A DNA stretch of 64,000 nt from contig CAJUSR010000005.1 of assembly GCA_910588855.1 (NCBI GenBank), positions 179,635-243,634 on the forward strand, read 5' to 3'. Origin of the DNA: an uncultured Kineothrix sp. (lineage in GTDB: Bacteria; Bacillota; Clostridia; Lachnospirales; Lachnospiraceae). Below, piece by piece: positions 16,004-24,426 of the stretch. The notes below the pieces were generated by a model. That model was given only the letters and a program-made list of their open reading frames with translations, had not been told where the DNA came from and did not search any database. Position 1 is the stretch's first letter. Every line of letters begins with the position of its first letter. Made by a program: the position numbers and the translations under genes.

Positions 16004-17104
16004 ATGCATAATGTGAATGTATTGATAAAACCGGCTTCCGGAATGTGTAATCTGCGATGTAAATATTGTTTTTACTGTGATGAAGCTAAGAATAGGGAAG
16101 TGGAATCTTATGGATTTATGTCGGAGGAAACTTTAGAAAAGGTAATTAGGAAGGCGCTGGATTATTCCGACGTTTCTTGTTCGTTTACTTTTCAGGGCGG
16201 AGAACCTTTTCTGAGAGGGCTTCCTTTTTTTGAAAAAGTAATAGAATTGCAGAAAAAACACAATACGAAAAAGGTAAAGATTTTCAATGCCATTCAGACA
16301 AATGGAACGCTTTTGGATAAGGAATGGGCGAAGTTTTTAAAAGAAAATCATTTTCTGGTAGGCGTTTCTTTGGACGGCACAGAGTTTACCAATGATTTAT
16401 TCCGTGTGGACAGCGGTGGAAAAGGTACTTTTGAAAAAATAATGGAAGGGATTGGGCAGTTGAAAGAGTTTCAGGTGGATTTTAATATTCTGACGGTAGT
16501 AAATGCTATGACTGCAAAAAAAATTTCCCGGATTTATGATTTTTATAAACAGAGCGGCTTTTTCTATCTACAGTTTATCCCATGTCTGAATCCCTTGGGG
16601 AAAGAAGGAGAACGTTTCGCATATACCCTTACGCCGGATGCATATGGAAAGTTTTTAAAAACTCTTTTTGACTTATGGTACAACGATTGGAAAGAAGGGA
16701 ATATCATCCATATCCAGCAATTTGAGGAATACATAAAGATGCTCCTGCTTATGCCTCCGGATGTATGCGGCATGAGTGGAACCTGCTCTTACCAGCATGT
16801 AGTGGAAGCGGACGGGGAAGTATATCCCTGTGATTTTTATGTGTTGGACGAGTATAAGCTGGGAAATTTAAGTCAAGTATCTTTTGCGGAAATCAACGAA
16901 AAAAGGGAAAAAATCCATTTTATTGAAGAGTCGGCAGTTATTCATGAAGCGTGTGGAGGGTGCAGATATGCTGCTATTTGCCGGGGGGGATGCCGAAGGC
17001 ATCGGGTTCCAAAGAATTATTTCTGCAGTTCTTATTATGATTTTTTTGAATATACAATCCATAGGCTGGAAGAGATGGCCGGATGGTTTCGGGAAAATTG
17101 CTAA
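16004..17104 (+). CDS. Anaerobic sulfatase-maturating enzyme (radical SAM/SPASM)
   Basis: 366 residues. The radical SAM motif CxxxCxxC is CNLRCKYC (C15, C19, C22), followed by FQGGEPF-type SAM contact residues and, in the C-terminal third, the SPASM cysteines: CGMSGTC, YPCDFY, then CGGCRYAAICRGGC and a last FCSS. anSME enzymes oxidise an active-site Cys or Ser of sulfatases to formylglycine in the cytosol without oxygen. The partner is almost certainly the Cys-type sulfatase encoded at 20466. The frame opens at 15872 inside a repeat; ATG 16004 with GAAAGGATAG upstream gives the normal family start. Confidence 0.88.
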   Translation: MHNVNVLIKPASGMCNLRCKYCFYCDEAKNREVESYGFMSEETLEKVIRKALDYSDVSCSFTFQGGEPFLRGLPFFEKVIELQKKHNTKKVKIFNAIQTNGTLLDKEWAKFLKENHFLVGVSLDGTEFTNDLFRVDSGGKGTFEKIMEGIGQLKEFQVDFNILTVVNAMTAKKISRIYDFYKQSGFFYLQFIPCLNPLGKEGERFAYTLTPDAYGKFLKTLFDLWYNDWKEGNIIHIQQFEEYIKMLLLMPPDVCGMSGTCSYQHVVEADGEVYPCDFYVLDEYKLGNLSQVSFAEINEKREKIHFIEESAVIHEACGGCRYAAICRGGCRRHRVPKNYFCSSYYDFFEYTIHRLEEMAGWFRENC

Positions 17105-17224
17105 ATGATTTTCTTTAAAAAAAAAATAAAATTTCATAATGACGAATTATTTTAAAATAATTAGACAAGATTTGTGGAAAATAGACTATTTCGTACAACT
17201 TTTTGAAAAAACTAATGAAACTTG

Positions 17225-17254
17225 TTGAGAGGTCAAATTACAATATGCTATATT
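17225..17254 (+). promoter_or_regulatory. Promoter for the tripartite transporter / sulfatase operon
   Basis: TTGAGA (17225-17230), 18 bp, TATATT (17249-17254) with TGC before it (extended -10). It is 68 bp upstream of the solute-binding protein gene, in an AT-rich 217-bp gap. A regulator of the GntR/LacI type encoded at the end of the operon could act here. Confidence 0.5.
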
Positions 17255-17321
17255 GAAATCACATCAATGATGTCCAAAAGACCTATAGGGATTGTTAGAA
17301 AATTATGAAGGAGATGTGAAA

Positions 17322-18287
17322 ATGAAAAAGAGGATATTAAGTAGTGTTTTGGCTCTTGTAATGGCAGCAGGGTTGCTGACAGGCTGTGGCGGAAGCAAGA
17401 CTGCGACTTGGACTGTGACTTGTCCTTGGGCTCCATCGGGCGTAGCAGCAATGGTTAGCCAGAAAGCAGCAGCTATGTCGACGGATTATTCCGAAAGCAT
17501 TATTCTTGTAGCGGATGCGATTAAAGGAGATGCGGCAACTGTAAATACATGGGTAGCGGATACAAAAGCAAATGATACGGAGCTGGTATTTGCTGGAGAA
17601 GGGCTTTTTTCCATTACCTCAATTTTGGACCCGGCGAAATTGCAGTTTACATATGATGACTTTATGTTTGTAGAAAATCTGTATTCTTCCGTTTTTGTTA
17701 TGTCGGCGGATGCAAAACTGAATATTAAAGGAATTGAAGACTTAAAAACTTATGCAGAAGGTGTTGATGAAATCAGTGTAGCAGCAAACGGGGCAACCAG
17801 CTCTGAGGCATTTTTGGCAGCGGCGCTTTTTGGCTCAATGGGTTATGGGGATAAATTGAAGATTACACCTTACAGCTCTGCGGCAGAAGCTGCACAGGCT
17901 GTAGCAAGAGGGGAGACGAACTTTGCGGTTTCCCATCAATCCCAGATTTTAGAAACCTATCAGCAGGGCGGAGTTACCATCGTGTGCGCATTTGACGGTG
18001 AGGACATTGCCGAAGGTGAGTTTGCAGGAGTAGAAGGCGTAGGGAAATACGGCTATCCTTACTTCCGTAACCGCTGCTTCGTGCTTGCACGCTCTGGAAC
18101 CAAAGCAGAAACAGTGGCAGAATTGAAAAAGTTATACGATGATATACTTGCAAATGACGAAATGTCCTCTTGGCTGAGCGATACTATGATGCTGGAAGTG
18201 GATACCATGAGCGAAGCGGATGTTCAGGAACATATCCAAAATGTTCAGGATATTGTAAATGAATATTATGACATTGTTGTAGGCTAA
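17322..18287 (+). CDS. Tripartite tricarboxylate transporter substrate-binding lipoprotein (TctC/Bug-like)
   Basis: 321 residues with a lipoprotein signal ending in LLTGC (acylated Cys22), so it is tethered outside the membrane. The mature part starts TWTVTCPWAPSGVAAMVSQK, the Bug-family opening where a W/P-x-G-G-like loop binds a carboxylate, and follows the periplasmic-binding-protein fold (VFAGEGLFSI, ISVAANGATSSEAFLAAALF, RCFVLARSGTKAE). It captures a small, probably anionic solute for the TctAB membrane pair. Start ATG 17322 (GAAGGAGATG upstream) rather than the earlier TTG at 17292. A terminator-like hairpin after the gene would let it be made in excess over TctB and TctA. Confidence 0.85.
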   Translation: MKKRILSSVLALVMAAGLLTGCGGSKTATWTVTCPWAPSGVAAMVSQKAAAMSTDYSESIILVADAIKGDAATVNTWVADTKANDTELVFAGEGLFSITSILDPAKLQFTYDDFMFVENLYSSVFVMSADAKLNIKGIEDLKTYAEGVDEISVAANGATSSEAFLAAALFGSMGYGDKLKITPYSSAAEAAQAVARGETNFAVSHQSQILETYQQGGVTIVCAFDGEDIAEGEFAGVEGVGKYGYPYFRNRCFVLARSGTKAETVAELKKLYDDILANDEMSSWLSDTMMLEVDTMSEADVQEHIQNVQDIVNEYYDIVVG

Positions 18288-18302
18288 TCGAACCTCTTCA
18301 TA

Positions 18303-18339
18303 GGATGGACAGGACCAGATAGGACTTGTCCATCTTTTT
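18303..18339 (+). terminator. Intercistronic terminator / attenuator between tctC-like and tctB-like genes
   Basis: An 8-bp stem GATGGACA / TGTCCATC (18304-18311 and 18327-18334) followed by TTTTT, in a 118-bp gap. A partial terminator here would raise the ratio of binding protein to membrane subunits. Confidence 0.6.
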
Positions 18340-18405
18340 GTTTCACATAAGGATGGTCCACGGAGCGTGGCATCTGTTGCTTTCTCATAGAAAGGAGTTT
18401 TATAT

Positions 18406-18933
18406 ATGGAAGGGAAACAAAGCTGGATGGATCGTATGGACAAGAAAAGGGATGAGATTGGGGAGAAGCTGGAGAAAAAGGAGATAAACCTCCCCATTGA
18501 TTTGATTACAGGGGCTTTATTCTTGTTGATTGGGATTTTGACGCTTTTAGTGATGCCGGGGCAGGTAAAGGTATCGGATACCGATGTAGTAAATGGACGG
18601 GCATTCCCGACCTTGCTTATGGTAGTTATGATGATATGCAGCGGCATTGTCTTGCTGAAGGAATTGTATAGTGTTTTTATAAAGAAACAACCGCTGACGA
18701 CGAAAAAGGTAAATCTTCTGATAGAAGTGAAAGCTTTGGAGATTTTGGCAATTTTAGTTTTAACCTATGTGATTTGTAAAGTTACGGATTTGTTTGTTAT
18801 CGGAGCTGTGTTCTGCAGCCTTGGGTTTCTTGTTTATTTCCGTTGCAAAAAGAAAAGCTATTATGCAATTACAGTGACGGTTGCGGTATTAATCTGGGTC
18901 GCATTCCGTTTTGGGCTTGGCGTTGCTTTTTAA
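18406..18933 (+). CDS. Tripartite tricarboxylate transporter TctB-family small membrane subunit
   Basis: 175 residues: a charged cytosolic N-terminus (1-28) and then four or five hydrophobic helices (about 31-52, 63-82, 107-124, 128-148, 155-173). Size, topology and position directly before a TctA gene match TctB. TctB and TctA together form the sodium- or proton-driven permease fed by the binding lipoprotein. Start ATG 18406 with AAAGGAG upstream. Sequence conservation in this subunit is low, so the call rests largely on context. Confidence 0.82.
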   Translation: MEGKQSWMDRMDKKRDEIGEKLEKKEINLPIDLITGALFLLIGILTLLVMPGQVKVSDTDVVNGRAFPTLLMVVMMICSGIVLLKELYSVFIKKQPLTTKKVNLLIEVKALEILAILVLTYVICKVTDLFVIGAVFCSLGFLVYFRCKKKSYYAITVTVAVLIWVAFRFGLGVAF

Positions 18934-18951
18934 GGGAGGAGGTATTTGTCT

Positions 18952-20448
18952 ATGTTAGAATTTATAGGGCCCGCTCTTCAACATTTGTTTACATTGGAAA
19001 ATTTTCTTTGGATAAATCTAGGCGTGTTTATCGGCTCGGTCTTTGCAGCCATTCCAGGGCTTTCGGTTATTCTCTGCGTTATTTTGTTCCTGCCCTTTAC
19101 ATACAGGATGACAGCCATTCCCGGGATGATGTTTTTGCTTGGCATTTATTGCGCGGGCGGTTATGGAGGAAGCGTATCGGCAATATTGATTAATACACCT
19201 GGAACGCCTCATGCGGCAGCGACAATGATGGACGGGCATCCGCTTTCCCAAAAAGGCAGGACAAAGGCGGCGCTGAAAATTGCGCTTTACGCTTCTACTT
19301 TTGGCGGTGTTTTTTCCGCACTGATGCTTTTGTTCTTAGGGCCTCAGGTGGCGCAAGTGGCGGCACAGCTAGGAACAGCGGAGTATTTTATGGTCTGTCT
19401 GTTTGGGCTGACAATTATTGCCGGTGTGTCCGGGAAAAGCATGATTAAAGGTATTATTGCAGCATGTATCGGTCTTTTGATTTCCTGCATCGGTGCAGAT
19501 CCGATGACAAGCTACGACAGGTTTACTTTCGGTGTTCAACGTTTGTATCTTGGGCTGGATTTGGCTATCTGCCTGATTGGGTTATTCGCTCTTGTGGAGG
19601 TGTTGGCAAAGGCGGAAAAGAAACCGGGGCAGCTTATTTTGGACTCGAAAAAAATGAATGACAACGGGAAAATTACGAAAGATGAATTTAAGAGGATGGT
19701 ACGGCCCACAATCCTATCATCCATTATCGGTGTTTTGGTAGGTATTATTCCCGGAACAGGCGCTTCCGAGGCTTCCTGGTTCAGCTATGACAGGGCAAAG
19801 GCGATGTCCAAACATAAAGAGGAGTTCGGTCATGGTTCCGTGGAAGGGATTGCAGCCGCGGAGTCGGCAAACAATGCCGTAACAGGAGCTACGTTGGTTC
19901 CTTTGCTTACTATGGGGATTCCTGGGGATGGCACAGTGGCAATTATGCTTTCGGCACTGATGATTAACGGATTAAATCCGGGTCTTAGCCTATTTACGAC
20001 ACAGGGCGATATTATGTATGCGATTATGATTGGCCTTATATTTGTAAATTTGTTTATGTTGCTACAAGGCACTTTCCTGACCCAGCTTTTTGCTAAAGTA
20101 GTGTCTATCCCGCAGGAGATTCTGACACCGATTATCGTCCTGTTTTGCTTTGCGGGGGCGTATTCGGTAAACAAGAATTATTTTGACGTAGGTGTCGCGC
20201 TAATTTTTGCCGTAATCGCGTGGTTGCTCCGGAAGCTGGAAATGCCGCCTGTGCCGATTCTTTTGGGGATGGTGCTTGGAAATATGACGGAGACTAATTT
20301 CCGCCGTGCGTTGCTGATATCAAACGGCAGCCCGAAAATTTTTGTAAGCAGTATTTATTGTATTATCTTTATAGTATTGACTGTTCTTGCGGTAGCGACT
20401 TTGATTAGAAGCAAGATGAAAGAGGGAAGGGAAGGAACAAAGAAATAG
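18952..20448 (+). CDS. Tripartite tricarboxylate transporter TctA-family large permease subunit
   Basis: 498 residues with about 11-12 transmembrane helices. The family signatures are both present: GGYGGSVSAILINTPGTP (about 67-84) and the repeat-related IIPGTGASEASWFSY in the second half, each near a membrane re-entrant region. It is the transport channel of the TctCBA system and probably imports an anionic organic substrate. A TTG lies 6 bp earlier; ATG 18952 fits the GGGAGGAGG site better. It ends 17 bp before the sulfatase start, so the two are almost certainly co-transcribed. Confidence 0.9.
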   Translation: MLEFIGPALQHLFTLENFLWINLGVFIGSVFAAIPGLSVILCVILFLPFTYRMTAIPGMMFLLGIYCAGGYGGSVSAILINTPGTPHAAATMMDGHPLSQKGRTKAALKIALYASTFGGVFSALMLLFLGPQVAQVAAQLGTAEYFMVCLFGLTIIAGVSGKSMIKGIIAACIGLLISCIGADPMTSYDRFTFGVQRLYLGLDLAICLIGLFALVEVLAKAEKKPGQLILDSKKMNDNGKITKDEFKRMVRPTILSSIIGVLVGIIPGTGASEASWFSYDRAKAMSKHKEEFGHGSVEGIAAAESANNAVTGATLVPLLTMGIPGDGTVAIMLSALMINGLNPGLSLFTTQGDIMYAIMIGLIFVNLFMLLQGTFLTQLFAKVVSIPQEILTPIIVLFCFAGAYSVNKNYFDVGVALIFAVIAWLLRKLEMPPVPILLGMVLGNMTETNFRRALLISNGSPKIFVSSIYCIIFIVLTVLAVATLIRSKMKEGREGTKK

Positions 20449-20465
20449 TGGAGGTAAATAGACTT

Positions 20466-21818
20466 ATGGAATATAATATAATATTTTATTTTACAGATCA
20501 GCAGCGAGCGGATACATGTGGGTGCTATGGGCAGCCATTGAATATTACGCCTAATTTGGACCGTCTTGCATCGGAAGGGGTAAAATTTGACTATGCATTT
20601 TCCCCACAGCCCGTCTGCGGGCCTTGCCGTGCGCTTTTCCAGACTGGGAAGTATCCGACGGAAACCGGATGTTTCCGGAACAACATTATGCTTCCGGCAG
20701 GCGTAAAGACATTGGCAAATTATATTGAAGAGGCCGGATACGAAACAGCGTATATCGGGAAATGGCATTTAGCCAGCGATGGGGAACTGGAAAAGCCTCC
20801 GACGATAGACCATACGATTACCCCTATTCCGAGAGAATTAAGGGGAGGCTATACTGGTTTTTGGCGTACCGCGGATGTGCTTGAATTTACTTCTCATGGC
20901 TATGATGGATATGTATTTGATGAAAACAACAATCGGATAGATTTTCAAGGCTACCGGGCGGATTGCATAACTGATTTGGCCTTAGACTTTTTTGATGAAA
21001 GGGATACGGAAAAGCCGTTTTTTATGACGATTTCCCATATTGAACCGCACCATCAAAACGACCGTAAGTGTTATGAAGGGCCGGAAGGTTCAAAAGAAAA
21101 GTTCAAAGATTTCATATTGCCGGAAGATTTGAAGGTACTGAAGGGGGATGCAGCGGAAGAGTATCCGGATTATTTGGGGGCTTGCGAAAGCTTGGATCAG
21201 AACTTGGGTAAATTAATTCAAAGATTAAAAGAAAAAGGTTTATATGAAAATACAATAATCATTTTTGCGGCAGACCACGGTTCCCATTTCAAGACGAGAA
21301 ATAGGGACGGGCATTTGAACGGCTATGACGATTATAAACGTTCCTGCCACGATGCTTGCCTGAAAGTACCGCTCGTGATTGCCGGAGGCCCCTATAAAGG
21401 CGGGGTGACAGTGGAAGAACTGGTAAGTACGGAGAGCCTTCCGAAAACGATTTTGGCCATGGCAGGCGTGGACGTGGGCGATGCGATGATAGGGGAAAAC
21501 CTGCTTGACGTGTTGGAAAAGAAGGATGAAAACCGTCCAAACCAGGTGTTTGCCCAGATTTCTGAAAGCCGGATTGGAAGATGTGTCCGGACGCCAAGAT
21601 ATACGTATTCCGTTTACGCACCGGGGCTGAACGGGGGCGAAGCGGCATCATCGGATGTATACGCGGATGATTTTCTCTATGATATGGAAAAGGATCCTTA
21701 CCAGCTTGAGAACATTGTGGATAATCCGGAATATGGGAACGTAAAAGCGGAGATGCGGAAGCTTTTGCTGGATTGGATAGAGAAAGCGGAAGGGAAGAGA
21801 CCGGCCATTTTGGATTAA
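20466..21818 (+). CDS. Cytosolic Cys-type sulfatase (S1 alkaline-phosphatase superfamily)
   Basis: 450 residues without a signal peptide. The nucleophile motif C-x-P-x-R is VCGPCRALFQTGKYPTE (about 52-68); its first Cys should become formylglycine. Metal and sulfate contacts expected for the family are present: FTDQQRAD near the N-terminus, GKWHL (about 100-104), ISHIEPHH and AADHGSHFK. The presence of an anSME-type gene in the same run supports sulfatase over phosphonate monoester hydrolase, which uses the same motif. Substrate is unknown; lack of a signal peptide means it must be imported, plausibly by the adjacent TctCBA system. Start at ATG 20466 with GGAGG upstream. Confidence 0.9.
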   Translation: MEYNIIFYFTDQQRADTCGCYGQPLNITPNLDRLASEGVKFDYAFSPQPVCGPCRALFQTGKYPTETGCFRNNIMLPAGVKTLANYIEEAGYETAYIGKWHLASDGELEKPPTIDHTITPIPRELRGGYTGFWRTADVLEFTSHGYDGYVFDENNNRIDFQGYRADCITDLALDFFDERDTEKPFFMTISHIEPHHQNDRKCYEGPEGSKEKFKDFILPEDLKVLKGDAAEEYPDYLGACESLDQNLGKLIQRLKEKGLYENTIIIFAADHGSHFKTRNRDGHLNGYDDYKRSCHDACLKVPLVIAGGPYKGGVTVEELVSTESLPKTILAMAGVDVGDAMIGENLLDVLEKKDENRPNQVFAQISESRIGRCVRTPRYTYSVYAPGLNGGEAASSDVYADDFLYDMEKDPYQLENIVDNPEYGNVKAEMRKLLLDWIEKAEGKRPAILD

Positions 21819-21830
21819 GGAGGGATAAGG

Positions 21831-22940
21831 ATGGGGACTTTGGATAAAAAATCGGAGCAAGCTTATCTTTGGGTGAGAGCATATATTGACGAAAATAAGT
21901 TTGCCAATAATTCAAAGATCCCATCGGAAAATGTTATTAGCCATCGTCTGTCGGTAAGCCGTGAAACGGTAAGGACTGCTCTTGCAAGATTGACGGAAGA
22001 AGGGCTCATCCGAAAGGTGAAGGGGAGCGGAACCTACATCAATAAGGAGGTGGCCTTGACAAAGGAGCTTGGAGGCAATAGCGGTACGATTAAAGTGGGA
22101 TTGGTGTTGCAAGGGCAGGACACCAACGCCAATTCTGCTTTAATTGAAGGGATACGGAGCGTCCTTTTTACCGACAGGGTGGATTTGCGCATTTTCCTTA
22201 CCGACAATAAATTTGCCAATGAGAGGCGATGCCTCCAAACAGTAGTCCATCAAGATTTTCAGGGGTTTATCGTAGACGGCGTGAAGGCAAGCCTGATGAA
22301 CCCTAATTTGGATTGCTACAAACAGATATACCAGAAAAAAATCCCGGTTATTTTTTATAATAACTATTATAAAGATTTAAACTATCCGAGGGTTACCGTG
22401 AATGATAAGCAATGTGCCGACCGGCTACTGGGGCTTTTGATTAAGGCAGGGCACAGGCATATTGCCGGGATTTTCATTTATGATAATTACCAGAGCATTG
22501 AAAAGTTTCAGGGGATGGCAGCAGCATTGAAACGGTATGGGGTGGATTTCCAGGATGACAATATTAAGTGGTGCGTTTCCAACGAAGCCCATGATAACCG
22601 ATTTGCCCGTTCCATCGAAAAGTTTTTAAAAGGGATACCGCGCTGCAGCGCTATTGTGTGCTGCAATTATATGATATACCAGCTGGTGCGGCAAGTATTG
22701 CAGAAGCTGGAAAAAAAGGTTCCGGAGGATTATTCGGTTGTCTGCTTTGACTATTCGGGAGACGATTGGGAGAAGGAAGGGATTACATGCTCTATTCACC
22801 AGGGGTATCAGATTGGGCGGCAAGTAGCGGAGCGGCTTTTGAAAATGATTGAACGAAAGGATTGCAGGGGACAGGATTATTCATGCATTATGCCGCCGAA
22901 AATTTACATTGGTCATTCTATCGGACAAGTGAAAAAATAG
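21831..22940 (+). CDS. GntR-type HTH regulator with LacI-like sugar/solute-sensing domain
   Basis: 369 residues. Residues 5-72 are a GntR winged helix (IPSENVISHRLSVSRETVRTALARL, EEGLIRKVKGSGTYI). Residues from about 84 to the end form a periplasmic-binding-protein-like sensor as in AraR/LacI proteins (VGLVLQGQDTNANSALIEGI, HRHIAGIF, SVVCFDYSGDDW). It is the last gene of the transporter/sulfatase run, 12 bp after the sulfatase stop with GGAGGG at its start, so it probably controls that operon in response to the imported or desulfated compound. Activator or repressor cannot be decided. Confidence 0.88.
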   Translation: MGTLDKKSEQAYLWVRAYIDENKFANNSKIPSENVISHRLSVSRETVRTALARLTEEGLIRKVKGSGTYINKEVALTKELGGNSGTIKVGLVLQGQDTNANSALIEGIRSVLFTDRVDLRIFLTDNKFANERRCLQTVVHQDFQGFIVDGVKASLMNPNLDCYKQIYQKKIPVIFYNNYYKDLNYPRVTVNDKQCADRLLGLLIKAGHRHIAGIFIYDNYQSIEKFQGMAAALKRYGVDFQDDNIKWCVSNEAHDNRFARSIEKFLKGIPRCSAIVCCNYMIYQLVRQVLQKLEKKVPEDYSVVCFDYSGDDWEKEGITCSIHQGYQIGRQVAERLLKMIERKDCRGQDYSCIMPPKIYIGHSIGQVKK

Positions 22941-23009
22941 CAATGACTTCTGAAATATGTAATAACGAGGAAGAAAAAGGAGAGGGAAAGAAATAGAACA
23001 GAAAAAGTA

Positions 23010-23130
23010 ATTATCGCACTGCGTCGGAGGGGAGCATGTCGCTGCCGCGACCCGCCGCAGGCGGAGAATCCTGTAAACAGGATTCTTTTTAACCATATAG
23101 GAAATTCCTTCGCCAGAAGGAAATAAATTA
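23010..23130. repeat. Mosaic intergenic repeat, copy 3
   Basis: The left part (AATTATCGCACTGCG, then ATGTCGCTGC, CGACCCGC and GCAGGCGGAGAATCCTG) matches 1499-1565. The right part (hairpin, ACCATATAGGAAATTCCTTCGCC) matches about 15801-15850. It lies between the convergent GntR-type regulator and HD-GYP genes. Confidence 0.7.
23066..23090 (+). terminator. Terminator hairpin in mosaic repeat copy 3
   Basis: A perfect 8-bp stem GAATCCTG / CAGGATTC with loop TAAA, followed by TTTTT, 126 bp after the regulator gene. Confidence 0.6.
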
Positions 23131-23162
23131 AGGAAGAACCGAAGGTTCTTCATGAAGTGCCA

Positions 23163-24242
23163 TTAAATAATTGCTTCAATGGACAAATTGGGTTCATTGA
23201 AAAGGCTGACATATTGGCTGCCTATCTTTATGGTCGGTTTGGACAATTTGTCCGGATTGATGTAGACAATTTCCCCTTCTTGCCCGTTATTCAGGCGGAC
23301 ACGGTGGAGCATATATGTATTGACAATATTTCCCAAAAAAGTCAAAATATATTGGGCGTCGTATTTCTGGAAACCTTCGTTTTCAAAGGCTTCGATTACT
23401 TTAAAAGGACAGAGCGGGCCGCGGTAAACCCTGGCGGAAGTCATGGCGTCGTAAACATCGGCAATGGCTACCATTTTTGCAAAAGGGTCAATTTGTATTG
23501 CGGATAGATGTAAAGGATAGCCGGAGCCATCACACCGCTCGTGATGCATCAAAGCTGCATTCTTCACATGTTCGTTGACCGGAGAGTTAAGGAGCAGATT
23601 GTATCCTTCCTTTGGATGGGTTTTAATAACCTTAAACTCTTTATTGGTCAGTTTACCCGGTTTTTTCAAAATATCTTCTGGCATTTTAAGTTTGCCAATA
23701 TCGTGCAGCAGCCCGCAGAGGGTAGCTGTTTTGACATCTTCTTCTTCCATATGCAGCCAGTTGGCAAAAATATTGCAGATAAGCCCCACGTTCATGCAAT
23801 GGACATAGGTGGAGTCATCCAATTGCCTCATATTATGAAGCATGTCAAATACATTGATATGTTGGCCGTCTGACGATAAAAGTGCAATGGAATTTTCCAC
23901 GAGCTGGTCGACATCCAAATTGGTGATATCATCCAATGCATTGTTTATCGTGTTTTTAAAGGTTTCGGTTTCTTTGTGGAAGCCGGCGGCAAAATTCTGA
24001 AACTCCGGCGTTTGTTTTAAACGTTCCGCATATGAGGTATCCGGCTGTGGTTCATCCTCTACAGGAACTTCCGCGCGTTCATCTTCTATTCTTATGTTAA
24101 AAATAGAATAAACTTCCAGCTTTGTAATCGCCTTGTCAGTTAAAACCGTTCCTTTTGAAAGTATCAGGCTATTGCTGTAGCTGAAAATATCTTCTGCCGT
24201 TATCATCCCCGGCATCAGCGATCTTGTACTTATCCGTCTCAT
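23163..24242 (-). CDS. HD-GYP domain protein (probable cyclic-di-GMP phosphodiesterase)
   Basis: 359 residues. An N-terminal DUF3391-like region (MRRISTRSLMPGMITAEDIF, then VLTDKAITKLEVYSIFNIRIED) precedes the HD-GYP domain (about 150-330). The domain has LLHDIGKLKMPEDIL (HD plus DxGK), HPKEGY, HHERCDGSGYPL (HHE and GYP) and DVYDAMTS. HD-GYP proteins hydrolyse cyclic di-GMP at a di- or tri-iron site in the cytosol. Start at ATG 24242 with GGAGAAG upstream; the longer frame to 24482 runs through the divergent promoter and has no support. Confidence 0.9.
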   Translation of the reverse strand: MRRISTRSLMPGMITAEDIFSYSNSLILSKGTVLTDKAITKLEVYSIFNIRIEDERAEVPVEDEPQPDTSYAERLKQTPEFQNFAAGFHKETETFKNTINNALDDITNLDVDQLVENSIALLSSDGQHINVFDMLHNMRQLDDSTYVHCMNVGLICNIFANWLHMEEEDVKTATLCGLLHDIGKLKMPEDILKKPGKLTNKEFKVIKTHPKEGYNLLLNSPVNEHVKNAALMHHERCDGSGYPLHLSAIQIDPFAKMVAIADVYDAMTSARVYRGPLCPFKVIEAFENEGFQKYDAQYILTFLGNIVNTYMLHRVRLNNGQEGEIVYINPDKLSKPTIKIGSQYVSLFNEPNLSIEAII

Positions 24243-24345
24243 ATTCACTTCTCCATTATATCCCGCAGTAGTATAATACGGTTTTTTTATAGTCCTCATG
24301 CGCTGAAAGCTTTGGATTAATAAAATTATATGGTTTTTATAAAGC

Positions 24346-24390
24346 ATTGTCAATAAATACATTGACAATAAGCCGGATATGGTGTATGTT
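24346..24390 (+). promoter_or_regulatory. metK promoter with an overlapping inverted repeat
   Basis: TTGACA (24362-24367), 17 bp, TATGTT (24385-24390) place transcription start shortly before the SAM riboswitch. A perfect 9-bp inverted repeat, ATTGTCAAT / ATTGACAAT (24346-24354 and 24361-24369), covers the -35 box and looks like an operator. Confidence 0.6.
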
Positions 24391-24426
24391 AATAAACAGA
24401 TATGAAAATTCAATATTGTAGAGAAT

